Assembly (NCBI GenBank): GCA_027533105.1 | Contig: JAPZTW010000003.1 | Location: 1-64,000 of the forward strand | From: Sphingomonadaceae bacterium | Lineage (GTDB): Bacteria; Pseudomonadota; Alphaproteobacteria; Sphingomonadales; Sphingomonadaceae | DNA: 64,000 nt | Reading direction: 5' to 3' | Shown: piece after piece, positions 45,659 through 54,350 of the stretch | How the letters are laid out: the number at the start of each line of letters is the position of its first letter | Numbering within the stretch: the first letter of the stretch is position 1 | The notes under the pieces: model-generated | Seen by the model: the letters and a program-made list of their open reading frames with translations, nothing else | What the model was told of the DNA's origin: nothing | Databases searched by the model: none | Position numbers and translations under genes: made by a program

Positions 45659-46765
45659 TCAGCCGGCTTTGCGCTGCGAGGACGGCACGCCGTCGCCCGC
45701 TGCGTAGAAGCGCGAATAGAACTTGCGGAAATGCGGGATCGGACCATCGCTGTCGCAGATGATCGGATTGGGCTCGTAGCGCATCCGATCCCACACGACC
45801 TTGTCCTGATCGAGCTGCTTGTTGACGTCCTTGATGATCGCGCGGGCCAGCCCGGCCATCGGCCCTTCGGCCTGTTCCTTGGGCTGGGTGTAGCAATAGA
45901 TCACCTGCAGCTCATCCAGCTCGACCGGGATGATGCAGGCCACCAGCAGCGTCTCGCAGATGCCGGTAAAGCGCACCCAGGCCTGGCCCGGCCCCATCGA
46001 ATTGCTGGTGATCGCGCCATCGACCATGCCCTTGGGCGTGCCCATCTTGGCGCGGACGATTCCGCAGCGGTCCCATTCGCCCCACGACAGTTCGGAACTC
46101 GGCAGCTCAGCCGTGCCGTGGATGTACTTGAAGTGGGCGAAATCGACCCCGTTCTCGGCCATGTTCTGGAGCGAGCCGAAGATCCGCCATTCGACGATGT
46201 CGTAGGGCGTCCAGTCGGGATCGCTCGCCTCGGGCAGATCGACCACGTCATAGAGCGGCGCTGCGTCTTCCGGGTGATACCAGACCCACAGCCACTGGTT
46301 GGCTTCGCGGATATGCCAGGTGCGGGTGCACTTGCGCTTGACCTGCGGGGGGATCGCCTTGGCATAGGGGATCTCCTTCACCACGCCTTCTTCGCCGTCA
46401 TAGCGCCAGGCATGGAACGGGCATTCCAGCAGGTTGCCGTGCACCTTGCCGCCGTGGCCCATGTGCGCGCCCAGGTGCTTGCAATAGGCATCGACCATCC
46501 GCACCTGCCCGTCCTCGCCGCGCCAGACGGCCAGATCGCGCGCGAAATAGCGGGCCGGCTTGACCTCGCCCACGGCCAGGTCCTTGGCCAGCATGAACGG
46601 ATACCAGCCGAACGGGAACCCGATGTCGAGGTTGCGCTGCTCCGGCGTCGGGCGGTTGGCGATCGGCGCCACGCGCCAGGCCTCGCGCTCTTCCTTGGTC
46701 ATCTTTTCCAGGACCTGCCAGACCGCGACAGGCGCGGTGCGGGCATCGGTGGCGGTGTCGGTCAT
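45659..46765 (-). CDS. Rieske oxygenase, KshA/DAF-36-like (paralogue B2)
   Basis: A 368-residue paralogue of 34079-35200. Ligands are C95 and H97 in YCKHLGAHMGHGG and C115 and H118 in CPFHAW, and the iron site is MAENGVDFAHFKYIHG. The pair shares long identical blocks such as EIPYAKAIPP, which shows recent duplication. It sits in the ligase/amidohydrolase operon rather than in the ring-cleavage operon, so it probably acts at an earlier or different step. Confidence 0.88.
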   Translation of the reverse strand: MTDTATDARTAPVAVWQVLEKMTKEEREAWRVAPIANRPTPEQRNLDIGFPFGWYPFMLAKDLAVGEVKPARYFARDLAVWRGEDGQVRMVDAYCKHLGAHMGHGGKVHGNLLECPFHAWRYDGEEGVVKEIPYAKAIPPQVKRKCTRTWHIREANQWLWVWYHPEDAAPLYDVVDLPEASDPDWTPYDIVEWRIFGSLQNMAENGVDFAHFKYIHGTAELPSSELSWGEWDRCGIVRAKMGTPKGMVDGAITSNSMGPGQAWVRFTGICETLLVACIIPVELDELQVIYCYTQPKEQAEGPMAGLARAIIKDVNKQLDQDKVVWDRMRYEPNPIICDSDGPIPHFRKFYSRFYAAGDGVPSSQRKAG

Positions 46766-46807
46766 GTCATTCTCCCCGGGGAACCGGTCTTGTTGTCGTC
46801 GTGATGG

Positions 46808-47674
46808 TCAGAGCTTGAAGACGCGGGCCGCATTGTCGCGCAGGAACTTGGGCCAGACCTCGTCCTTCAGCGGCACGTGCTCCATGTCGGACATGATCCG
46901 CTCCAGGCTGAGGCCCATCGGGAAATAGCCGGCGTAGATGATCTTCTCGCTGCCGCGCGTGTTGGCGTAATCGATGATCGCCTTGGGATAGTGCTTGGGG
47001 GCAAAGGCGCTGGTCGAATAATAGAGGTTCGGCCACTTCAGCATCAGCTTCACGGCCAGGTCCTGCCACGGTTCGGCGCCGTGGCGCATCACGATCTTGA
47101 GGTCCGGGAAGAACCAGCAGACCTCGTCGAGATGCTCGACCTTCTGCGTTTCCATCGGGATGCGGGGTCCCGGAATGCCGACGTTGAGGCAGATCGGAAT
47201 GTCGAGTTCCACCGCGCAGGCATAGAGCGGGAACATGTACTTGTGGTTGATCGCCACCTGCGGCAGCGTTCCGGCCGGAAACACGCTGATCGCGGACAGG
47301 CCGACTTCGGCATGGATCCGCTTGATCCGGCGCACTTCCTCCATCCCCTTGTTGGGATCGCAGGGCAGATCGAAGAAGAAGCGGTCGCCGTAAAGCTCCT
47401 TGGCGCGGCGCGAGGTTTCGTTCTCGTTCCAGCCGACCAGCGCCTTGGCGATGCCGTGCTGGTCCATCTGCTCGACCGTCCACTTGACGTAGTCGTCGGC
47501 ATGGCCGGTCTGCGGCACGTCCTTGAACATGTACTGCGCCGGCATCGAGAACTGCTGCAGCGTCTGCGCGTCCTTGATCAGCGGGCGGAAGGCGGTGAAC
47601 CAGTCCGAGCGGTCCTCCGCCTCGGGAATGCCGAGCATGCAGTCGATGATGCCGATGTCCTTGGGCATGCCCAT
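46808..47674 (-). CDS. Amidohydrolase-2 family (ACMSD-like) metal-dependent hydrolase
   Basis: A 288-residue TIM-barrel protein. It starts GIIDCMLG where the family usually has a DxHxH pair, so the N-terminal metal ligands seem altered. Conserved features include VMRHGAEPW and the closing YAGYFPMGL and NAARVFKL. Members decarboxylate or hydrolyse ring-cleavage products. ATG 47674 is coupled to the ligase stop one base away. Because key metal residues look incomplete, activity is uncertain. Confidence 0.75.
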   Translation of the reverse strand: MGMPKDIGIIDCMLGIPEAEDRSDWFTAFRPLIKDAQTLQQFSMPAQYMFKDVPQTGHADDYVKWTVEQMDQHGIAKALVGWNENETSRRAKELYGDRFFFDLPCDPNKGMEEVRRIKRIHAEVGLSAISVFPAGTLPQVAINHKYMFPLYACAVELDIPICLNVGIPGPRIPMETQKVEHLDEVCWFFPDLKIVMRHGAEPWQDLAVKLMLKWPNLYYSTSAFAPKHYPKAIIDYANTRGSEKIIYAGYFPMGLSLERIMSDMEHVPLKDEVWPKFLRDNAARVFKL

Positions 47675-47675
47675 G

Positions 47676-49343
47676 TCATTGTTCTCCGGATAATTTCTGC
47701 CAGGCAGCGCGCAGCGCCCCCTTGTTGACCTTGCCCACATCATTGCGCGGCAAGGGTTCGCTGACGATGACGACCTGTCCGGGCGCCTTGTAGCGGGCCA
47801 GCCGTTCGCCGACCCAATCGATCACCGCCGCTTCGCTCAGGCCATCGCCCTTCACCACGGCGACCAGCAATTCGCCCAGCCGCTCGTCGGGGATGCCAAA
47901 GGCGGCGCATTCGCCCACGCCCGGCATTTCGCCCATCACGCGCTCAACCTCGGCGCAATAGATGTTCTCGCCGCCGGAAATGACCATGTCCTTCACCCGG
48001 TCGACGATGAAGACATAGCCTTCGGCATCGACGTAGCCGACATCCCCGGTCTTCAGCCAGCCGTCCTTGGTGAAAGCGGCGGCGGTTTCCTCGGGCCGGT
48101 TCCAGTAACCAGCCATGACCATCGCGCCCTTGAGCTGGATTTCGCCGCTCTCGCCGGTTGGCATGACCGCGCCATCGGGCGCCACGATCCGCACCTGGGC
48201 CAGCGGCAGGACGCGCCCGGCCGAGGAACGGTTGCGGATGAAGTCCTCGCCCACGGCCTGGGCCAGCGAGCCCGATGCCTCGGTCATGCCATAGCCGGTG
48301 CCGAGCACGGCATGGGGAAAGACCTGGCGGATCTCGTCCAGCAGGTTGACCGGCAGGGCCTGCCCGCCCGAGGCCACGTTGCGCAGCGAGGAAAGGTCGG
48401 CAGCGCCGGCTTTCGCCCGGTGCAGCACGTCCCACAGCATGGTCGGCACGGCGGCGAACATGGTGATCTTCTCGGCCTCGATCAGCCGCACCGCTTCCTG
48501 CGCGTCCCACCGGCGCATGATGACCACCTTGGAACCAGCGAACAGCGGCGAGAGGAAGGCCGCGCCAAGGCCGGAGATATGGAACAGCGGATAGACCAGC
48601 AGCACCGCCTGCTGCGGCATGTTGGCCATCAGCACCTCGGGCGTCGTCTGATACTGGCGGGCCATGTTGTGCAGCACCATCACGCCCGAGAGCTGCATCA
48701 GCATCAGCCCGGTGATCAGGCTGCGGTGGGTCAGCACCGCGCCCTTGACCCGGCCGGTGGTGCCGGAGGTGAACAGGATCGTCGCCGGGTCGAGCGGCTG
48801 GGCCAGCCCCGGATCGGGCATGGCTTCACTCGCGCGGCGCGCAATCTCCCGATCGTCGAAGGGCTTCGTAAGATCGAGCATCCGGCCCTGGTAGCCCCCT
48901 TCGCGGATCAGCCCGGCGCGGCGGCCATCGGCCAGGACCAGCGCCGGGGTCACGTCATCGATCATCGCCACCAGCTCGGCGGGGGAGCCGCGGCTGTTGA
49001 GCAGGGCGGCGATCCCACCAGCCTTGATCACCGCCATGAAGGCCACGATCCATTCGGCCCGGTTGCGCATGCAGATCGCCACCCGGTCGCCGCGCTTGAT
49101 CTGCAGCAGCGGTACCAGCTGGTCGCGCCAGGCAAAGACCTGTTCGAAGGTCAGCCGCCGCTCGGCTCCGTCGGAGGAAAAATCGACCAGGAAGGTCTTG
49201 TCGCCATGCCGCCGGGCATGGTCGATCATCAAGGCCAGGTCCGGCGCGGCATTGGCGAACTGCAACAGGCCATCGCGCTCGACCAGTTCGAACGGCGTAC
49301 CCGGCGCGGTGACCGCGGCGAAAAGGGGATCGACCTGGCTCAT
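47676..49343 (-). CDS. AMP-forming acyl-CoA ligase 1
   Basis: A 555-residue ANL-superfamily enzyme. The P-loop-like motif is ILFTSGTTGRVKG, the A5 motif is GTGYGMTEASG, and the hinge region is GDVGYVDAEGYVFIVDRVKDMVISGGENIY. It activates a carboxylic acid as an adenylate and then as a CoA thioester. It overlaps ligase 2 by 4 bases and precedes the amidohydrolase. The substrate may be the acid side chain of the target compound. Confidence 0.9.
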   Translation of the reverse strand: MSQVDPLFAAVTAPGTPFELVERDGLLQFANAAPDLALMIDHARRHGDKTFLVDFSSDGAERRLTFEQVFAWRDQLVPLLQIKRGDRVAICMRNRAEWIVAFMAVIKAGGIAALLNSRGSPAELVAMIDDVTPALVLADGRRAGLIREGGYQGRMLDLTKPFDDREIARRASEAMPDPGLAQPLDPATILFTSGTTGRVKGAVLTHRSLITGLMLMQLSGVMVLHNMARQYQTTPEVLMANMPQQAVLLVYPLFHISGLGAAFLSPLFAGSKVVIMRRWDAQEAVRLIEAEKITMFAAVPTMLWDVLHRAKAGAADLSSLRNVASGGQALPVNLLDEIRQVFPHAVLGTGYGMTEASGSLAQAVGEDFIRNRSSAGRVLPLAQVRIVAPDGAVMPTGESGEIQLKGAMVMAGYWNRPEETAAAFTKDGWLKTGDVGYVDAEGYVFIVDRVKDMVISGGENIYCAEVERVMGEMPGVGECAAFGIPDERLGELLVAVVKGDGLSEAAVIDWVGERLARYKAPGQVVIVSEPLPRNDVGKVNKGALRAAWQKLSGEQ

Positions 49344-50929
49344 GCTGCTTCTGCCACCATGTCCTTGGCCCAGCGATAGTCCTGCTTGCCGGCCGGGGAC
49401 CGCTTGACCTCATCCACCCAGACCAGCGCCTTGGGCACCTTGTAGCCGGCCAGGCGCTCGCTGGCGAAGGCCTTGATCGCATCGAAGGGCGGCTGTTCCT
49501 GTCCCGGCCGCAGCGAGACGACGCCGATCACCCGTTCACCCCAGCGCGCATCGGGCTGTCCGGCAACCACGGCATCGAAGATCGCCGGATGGGCCCGCAG
49601 CACTTCCTCGACCTCTTCGGGGAAGACCTTCTCGCCGCCGGTGTTGATGCAGGTGGAACCGCGCCCGAAGACCGTGATCATGCCATCGGGATCAAGCCGC
49701 GCCGCATCGCCGGACACGGCCCAGAGCGTGCCGTCGATCACCACGAAGGTCTCGGCGGTCTTCACCGGATCGTTGTAATAGCCGACCGGGGTATTGCCGG
49801 TGCGGGCGACGAAGCCGGTCTCGCCAACGGCGGCGATCCGGCCATCGCTGACCACCTGCTGGAACGCGTTGGCGGGTAGACGCATCACGCCTTCGGCCGA
49901 TTTCTCGGCCATGCCCGACATGCCGGTTTCGGACGAGCCCATGCCATCGGTGATGCTGGCCGAGGGCACCAGCGCCTTGAGATCGTCCTTGAGATGCTGG
50001 GAAAATACTGCCCCGCCCGATCCCAGGTTGACCACGGCCGACAGGTTCCAGCGCCCAGGATTGGCGCGCAGGCAATCGCGCAGCGGTGTCGCCATGGCAT
50101 CGCCGACGAACTGGATCATGTTCGCCCCTTCGCGCTCGGCAATGTCGAACACCCGTTCGGGATCGAACACGCGCCCTTCATCGAGGATGATCGTCACCCC
50201 GTTCAGCAGCGCGCTCCACACCGTCCACATCGCCGCCATGTGCATCAGCGGGGCCAGCGGGAACATCTTCAGCGGATAGCCATCGCGCGCCCGGCTGGCG
50301 ATATCTTCGGGCTGCTGGATCGGTCCGTGCGGGTTGAAGTATCCCGCCCCGCCGGCACAGGCGAAGACAAAGGCGCGGTGCGGCCACATCGCGCCCTTGG
50401 GCATGCCGGTGGTCCCGCCGGTGTAGCACAGCAGGATATCATCCTCGCTGCGTTCCCACGGTCCGCCCGGCTCATGCGCCAGCAGCTCGGCATAGGGCAC
50501 CGAACCGGCAATATCGGCCCCCGAACCGTCCTCCACCGCGACCGTCAGCTTCAGCGTCGGCACCTCGCCGCGCAGATCGCGGATGATCGGCGAGAATTCG
50601 GCGCCGTGGACGATCGCCACGCTATCGGCATTCGCGAAGAGATAGCGCAGTTCGTCCGCCCGATAGCGGTAGTTCACGTTGTATGGCACCGCGCCCAGCT
50701 TGCAGGTGGCGATGAAGGCCTCAAGATAGGCCGGGCCATTGTAGAGATAGAGGCCAACCGCTGCGCCCCGGCCCACCCCGTGCGCGGCCAGCCCTGCCGC
50801 CAGCCGATCGCAGCGCGCATTCAGTTCGGCAAAGGTCATGCGCTGGCTCTGGCCGATTACCGCCAGCCGCTCGGGCACCGTCTGCGCGACGGCCTCGAAC
50901 AGGTCGGCCAGGTGGAACCGGCTGGCCAT
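49340..50929 (-). CDS. AMP-forming acyl-CoA ligase 2, FadD19/FadD17-like
   Basis: A 529-residue ANL enzyme with LLCYTGGTTGMPKGAMWPH, a form seen in actinobacterial steroid side-chain CoA ligases such as FadD19. The A5 region is DGMGSSETGMSG and the hinge region is FGRGSTCINTGGEKVFPEEVE. It is separated by one base from the SDR upstream. Two different ligases in a row suggest CoA activation at two stages or of two acids. Confidence 0.9.
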   Translation of the reverse strand: MASRFHLADLFEAVAQTVPERLAVIGQSQRMTFAELNARCDRLAAGLAAHGVGRGAAVGLYLYNGPAYLEAFIATCKLGAVPYNVNYRYRADELRYLFANADSVAIVHGAEFSPIIRDLRGEVPTLKLTVAVEDGSGADIAGSVPYAELLAHEPGGPWERSEDDILLCYTGGTTGMPKGAMWPHRAFVFACAGGAGYFNPHGPIQQPEDIASRARDGYPLKMFPLAPLMHMAAMWTVWSALLNGVTIILDEGRVFDPERVFDIAEREGANMIQFVGDAMATPLRDCLRANPGRWNLSAVVNLGSGGAVFSQHLKDDLKALVPSASITDGMGSSETGMSGMAEKSAEGVMRLPANAFQQVVSDGRIAAVGETGFVARTGNTPVGYYNDPVKTAETFVVIDGTLWAVSGDAARLDPDGMITVFGRGSTCINTGGEKVFPEEVEEVLRAHPAIFDAVVAGQPDARWGERVIGVVSLRPGQEQPPFDAIKAFASERLAGYKVPKALVWVDEVKRSPAGKQDYRWAKDMVAEAA

Positions 50930-50930
50930 G

Positions 50931-51800
50931 TCAGTAGACGGCGGCCGGGTTCTTCGGGCGTGGGCTGCCCAGCATCTCGCGGTAGCTCGGCTTGTCCTTG
51001 CCGCGATCGGTGACGCCCAGTTCCCTGGCGACTTCCGCCCCGATCAGGGTCTGGCCCGAAAGCTCGTCACGATTGGGCGCCGTGCTGATGGCATCGATGA
51101 TGTGGGCGGTGAATTCGGGGTTCTCGGCCGCGTCGATGAAGCCTTCGTACTGTTCCGGATTGGTCTTCTGCGCGATCAGCGAACGCTCGGTGACCAGCGG
51201 CCCCATCCAGATCGACACCGCGATCACCCCGGTGCCGCGCAGGTCATGCTCCATGTCATGGGCAAACTTGTCGACGCCGGCCTTCTGCGCGCCATAGGCC
51301 GGGCCATGCATGTAGCACGAACCGCCAAACGACGATCCGAAGGCGATCGTGCCGAAGCCCTGCTTCACCATCATCCGCGCCGCGTGCCAGCTGGCGACAT
51401 AGGCCGAGCGCAGGCCGACATCGAGGATCTTCACCGCGTCCAGGTCCTTTTCCCAGAAGGGCTTTTTCTCGATCAGCTGGTGATGGATATAGGTGGCGTT
51501 GTTGACCAGCACGTCGAGCCGGCCCTGCTCGCGCTGGATCTGTTCGAACAGCGCGGCAACCTGGGCATCGTCGGCATGGTCGCACATCACGGCAATGCCC
51601 TTGCCGCCCGCCGCGGTGACTTCCGCCGCCGTTTCGGCGACCGTGCCGGGCAGGACCGTGCCATCCCAGCCCTTGGCATCGCCGGGGGCAGTGGTGCGGC
51701 CGGTAACATAGACGGTATAGCCCAGCTCGCCAAAGCCGCGCGCGATCCCGCGACCCGCGCCGCGGCTTGCGCCGGTGACGAGTGCTACCTTTGCCGTCAT
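50931..51800 (-). CDS. Short-chain dehydrogenase/reductase, first gene of ligase operon
   Basis: A 289-residue SDR, longer than typical. The cofactor motif is TGASRGAGRG, the NNA motif is VNNATYI, and the YxxxK motif is YGAQK. ATG 51800 follows GGGAGAGG; an open frame upstream lacks a site. It begins a seven-gene operon with two CoA ligases, amidohydrolase, Rieske B2, amidase and a membrane protein. Confidence 0.88.
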   Translation of the reverse strand: MTAKVALVTGASRGAGRGIARGFGELGYTVYVTGRTTAPGDAKGWDGTVLPGTVAETAAEVTAAGGKGIAVMCDHADDAQVAALFEQIQREQGRLDVLVNNATYIHHQLIEKKPFWEKDLDAVKILDVGLRSAYVASWHAARMMVKQGFGTIAFGSSFGGSCYMHGPAYGAQKAGVDKFAHDMEHDLRGTGVIAVSIWMGPLVTERSLIAQKTNPEQYEGFIDAAENPEFTAHIIDAISTAPNRDELSGQTLIGAEVARELGVTDRGKDKPSYREMLGSPRPKNPAAVY

Positions 51801-51858
51801 CCCAACCTCTCCCATGATTCGACGCATTGCTGCGCTCTATTGCGCTTATAACGCGGTT

Positions 51859-51890
51859 TTGCGGATTACAAATAGTATTTCATTACGCAA
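51859..51890. promoter_or_regulatory. 32-bp operator copy 6, upstream of ligase operon
   Basis: TTGCGGAT at 51859-51866 and TTACGCAA at 51883-51890, 16 bases apart. The left half is degenerate and the right perfect. It lies between the SDR start and the end of the EthD gene. Confidence 0.7.
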
Positions 51891-51939
51891 ATCAAGCCGC
51901 AGCCGCGCCACGAACCTGAATTCGCGTGATCCGCGCCGG

Positions 51940-52641
51940 TCAACAGGTGTACTGCCCGGTCGGGATCACGTCGATGGTCCCGCGATCGATGAACCGGTCG
52001 CAGCTTTCCATCATCCGGTCGAGGTTGGCCTTGAACCGCGCCGGGTCGCCAACCGCATCGAAGAACACGAAGGGATCGGTCAGGGCCGCCTCGGGAAAGC
52101 ACTCCTCGACGATCGCGACATAGGGCGGCGCGGCTTCGGTGAGCGGGCGGACCACCAGGTTCTGGACATATTCGAAATTGGCCTGGGTCTCGATCGCGAC
52201 CAGCGTGTGCCGGTCCTGCCAGAGCGCCAGCCATTCGGCATGGGTCAGCCGCTCCGGCAGGGTCAGGAAGGCCAGCTGGGCCCAGCCGGCCGTCCGCTGG
52301 CCGGCCCGCGCGAGATGGGCACTGTTGGCGATGATCGTCGATTCCGCCACGACCCAGCCGTGCCACTGCGCGCAGCAGGCATCGAGCGCCCGATCAGCCT
52401 CGCCCCGCAGCAGCCGGTTGGCCGATGGCAGCCAGAACTGCACCACGCCATCGTGCTGGCGGGCCCCGCGCGACTGGCGCAGGTGCGCGCCGGCGGCGCT
52501 GATCCCGTCTTCAAGGTTCAGCCGGATCCCGGTCGCTCCCGCCGCACGCAAGGCACCGGGCAGCCGGTCCAGCAGGCTGGCGTTGAACGCCGTCCGGTCA
52601 GCGCCTTCGTCGGCCCACAACAGGCAGATCACCTTTTCCAT
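51940..52641 (-). CDS. EthD-domain protein
   Basis: A 233-residue protein with two ferredoxin-like halves. The second half, RLTHAEWLALWQDRHTLVAIETQANFEYVQNLVV followed by VEECFPE, resembles the EthD domain. The first half, EKVICLLWADEGADRTAFNASLLDRLPGALR, resembles a second such domain. EthD proteins are linked to P450 and other oxidative systems, without firm biochemistry. It is co-transcribed with the SDR upstream. Confidence 0.75.
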   Translation of the reverse strand: MEKVICLLWADEGADRTAFNASLLDRLPGALRAAGATGIRLNLEDGISAAGAHLRQSRGARQHDGVVQFWLPSANRLLRGEADRALDACCAQWHGWVVAESTIIANSAHLARAGQRTAGWAQLAFLTLPERLTHAEWLALWQDRHTLVAIETQANFEYVQNLVVRPLTEAAPPYVAIVEECFPEAALTDPFVFFDAVGDPARFKANLDRMMESCDRFIDRGTIDVIPTGQYTC

Positions 52642-52650
52642 CGCCGCCGC

Positions 52651-53412
52651 TCAGTCGAAATTGGCCTGCCCGCCATCAAGCGGGATGGTCGCGCCGGTCA
52701 GATAGCCAAGGTCGGAGGAACAGAGCGCCGCCACGGCCCGGCCGATGTCTTCTTCCAGCTTGCCGATCCGGCCCAGCGGGATGGTGCGGAAAAAGGCTTC
52801 GGCCTCTTCGGGGTTATTGGCGATCCACCACTTCAGGCCGGGGCTTTCGGCGTGCGGCGCGATCGTCAGCACGCGGATCCCCTGCCGCCCCCATTCCGCC
52901 GCTGCGGCGCGGGTCAGCACCCGCGTCGCCTGCTTGACCGCGCCATAGGCCCCGTAGCCGGTCATGTCCCAGCGGATCCCGGCGGAAGAAGCCAGGTTGA
53001 CGATCACCCCGCCGCCGCGCGCCACCATGTGCGGGTGAGCCAGCTTCATCAGCCGGAAGCTGGCCAGCGGGCCGGATTCGAACCCGGCGAGGAAGGCCTC
53101 GTCGGTCACGTCCAGCAGCTTGCCGTTCGGCACCTCCTGGGCATTGTTGACCAGGATATCGAGCCCGCCAAACCGCTCGACCGTCTGGGCGACCATATCC
53201 GCAAGGCTCGCGGCATCCTTGACGTTGCCCGCGATCGCCAGCGCCTCGCCCCCGCGCTCGTTCACCAGCGCCGAGGTCCCCTCAAGCTTGGCGAGCGTCC
53301 GCCCGGTGACCGCGACTTTCGCGCCCGCCGCCGCCAGGGCCAGGGCAATCCCCTGCCCGACCCCTTGCCCGGCCCCCGTTATCAGTGCCACTTTGCCGGA
53401 AAGATCGGTCAT
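52651..53412 (-). CDS. Short-chain dehydrogenase/reductase
   Basis: A 253-residue SDR with cofactor motif TGAGQGVGQG, NNAQ in place of NNAG, Ser in NLASSAGIRW and YGAVK catalytic motif. It starts 21 bases from operator copy 7 and is followed by the EthD gene after 9 bases. Substrate unknown. Confidence 0.88.
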   Translation of the reverse strand: MTDLSGKVALITGAGQGVGQGIALALAAAGAKVAVTGRTLAKLEGTSALVNERGGEALAIAGNVKDAASLADMVAQTVERFGGLDILVNNAQEVPNGKLLDVTDEAFLAGFESGPLASFRLMKLAHPHMVARGGGVIVNLASSAGIRWDMTGYGAYGAVKQATRVLTRAAAAEWGRQGIRVLTIAPHAESPGLKWWIANNPEEAEAFFRTIPLGRIGKLEEDIGRAVAALCSSDLGYLTGATIPLDGGQANFD

Positions 53413-53432
53413 GCGCGCTCCTCATCCGAAAG

Positions 53433-53464
53433 ATTCGTAATTCATAGTCGTTTTGATTACGCAT
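53433..53464. promoter_or_regulatory. 32-bp operator copy 7, between two divergent SDR genes
   Basis: ATTCGTAA at 53433-53440 and TTACGCAT at 53457-53464, 16 bases apart. The left half has two mismatches to the consensus. Confidence 0.7.
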
Positions 53465-53558
53465 TAGGTTGACAGAAAGCGCATGGCTGCGTCAATTGCG
53501 TTTCTTGGAGAATCCCTGCGCAACACTTGCGCGACAGGCGAATTGAACGGGAGAGGGT

Positions 53559-54332
53559 ATGAGCCAGGATCTGACCGGCACGGTCGCCATCGTCACGGGC
53601 GGGAGCGACGGCATCGGCCTTGCCACCGCCGCCCTGCTGGCCCGGCGCGGCGCGCAGGTGGTGATCTGCGGGCGGCGCCAGGAACTGCTGGATAGCGCCC
53701 GCGCCCAGATCGAAGCCGAGGGCGGCAAGGTCGAGGCCGTGCAGCTCGACGTGACCGATTTCCCGGCCTTCGAAGCGCTGATCGAGGATGTCGCCGCCCG
53801 CCACGGCCGGCTCGACATGCTGGTCAACAATGCCATGTCGACCCACTATGCCCCGATCAGCCGCCTGAAGCTGGAACATTGGCGCAAGGACTTCGCGGTC
53901 AATGCCGATGCGGTCTTTGTCGGCACCAAGGCGGCGATGAAGGTGATGGCGGCGCAGGGCAAGGGCTCGATCGTCAATATCAGCTCGACCACGGCGATCC
54001 GGGCCATGGCGAACTATTCGAGCTATTCCGCCTCCAAGGCGGCGCTGATCCAGTTCACCGCCGTCGCAGCAATGGAAGGCGCGCGGCAGGGTATTCGCGT
54101 CAACGCGATCGTGCCGGGCCAGGTCAACACCGCCGCCACGCTGGACTTTGCGACCAAGGCGCCGGAACTCGCCGCCAAGACCGCCAATGCGATCCCGATG
54201 GGGCGCGGCGGGCGGCCCGAGGAACTGGCCGAGGCGATCGTCTTCATGCTGTCTGACGCGGCGAGCTATATCACCGGGGTGGCCCTGCCGGTCGATGGCG
54301 GCAAGGCGGCCCAGCTCTACATTCCCTCCTGA
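53559..54332 (+). CDS. Short-chain dehydrogenase/reductase
   Basis: A 257-residue SDR with TGGSDGIG cofactor motif, NNAM at the NNAG position, Ser in NISSTTAIRA and YSASK catalytic motif. It begins the operon that continues with the KstD-like flavoprotein 18 bases later. ATG 53559 follows GGGAGAGG. Confidence 0.88.
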   Translation: MSQDLTGTVAIVTGGSDGIGLATAALLARRGAQVVICGRRQELLDSARAQIEAEGGKVEAVQLDVTDFPAFEALIEDVAARHGRLDMLVNNAMSTHYAPISRLKLEHWRKDFAVNADAVFVGTKAAMKVMAAQGKGSIVNISSTTAIRAMANYSSYSASKAALIQFTAVAAMEGARQGIRVNAIVPGQVNTAATLDFATKAPELAAKTANAIPMGRGGRPEELAEAIVFMLSDAASYITGVALPVDGGKAAQLYIPS

Positions 54333-54350
54333 ACCCCGGAGAACGCGACG

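Noticed and set aside
43534..45762. A 742-codon open frame on the plus strand
   Set aside because: It is antisense to the amidase and neighbouring genes, which have clear family motifs; its Arg/Ala/Gly-rich composition is typical of GC-rich shadow frames.
51775..53472. A 565-codon plus-strand frame across the EthD and SDR genes
   Set aside because: Antisense to two genes with recognised folds, and it runs through operator copies 6 and 7.
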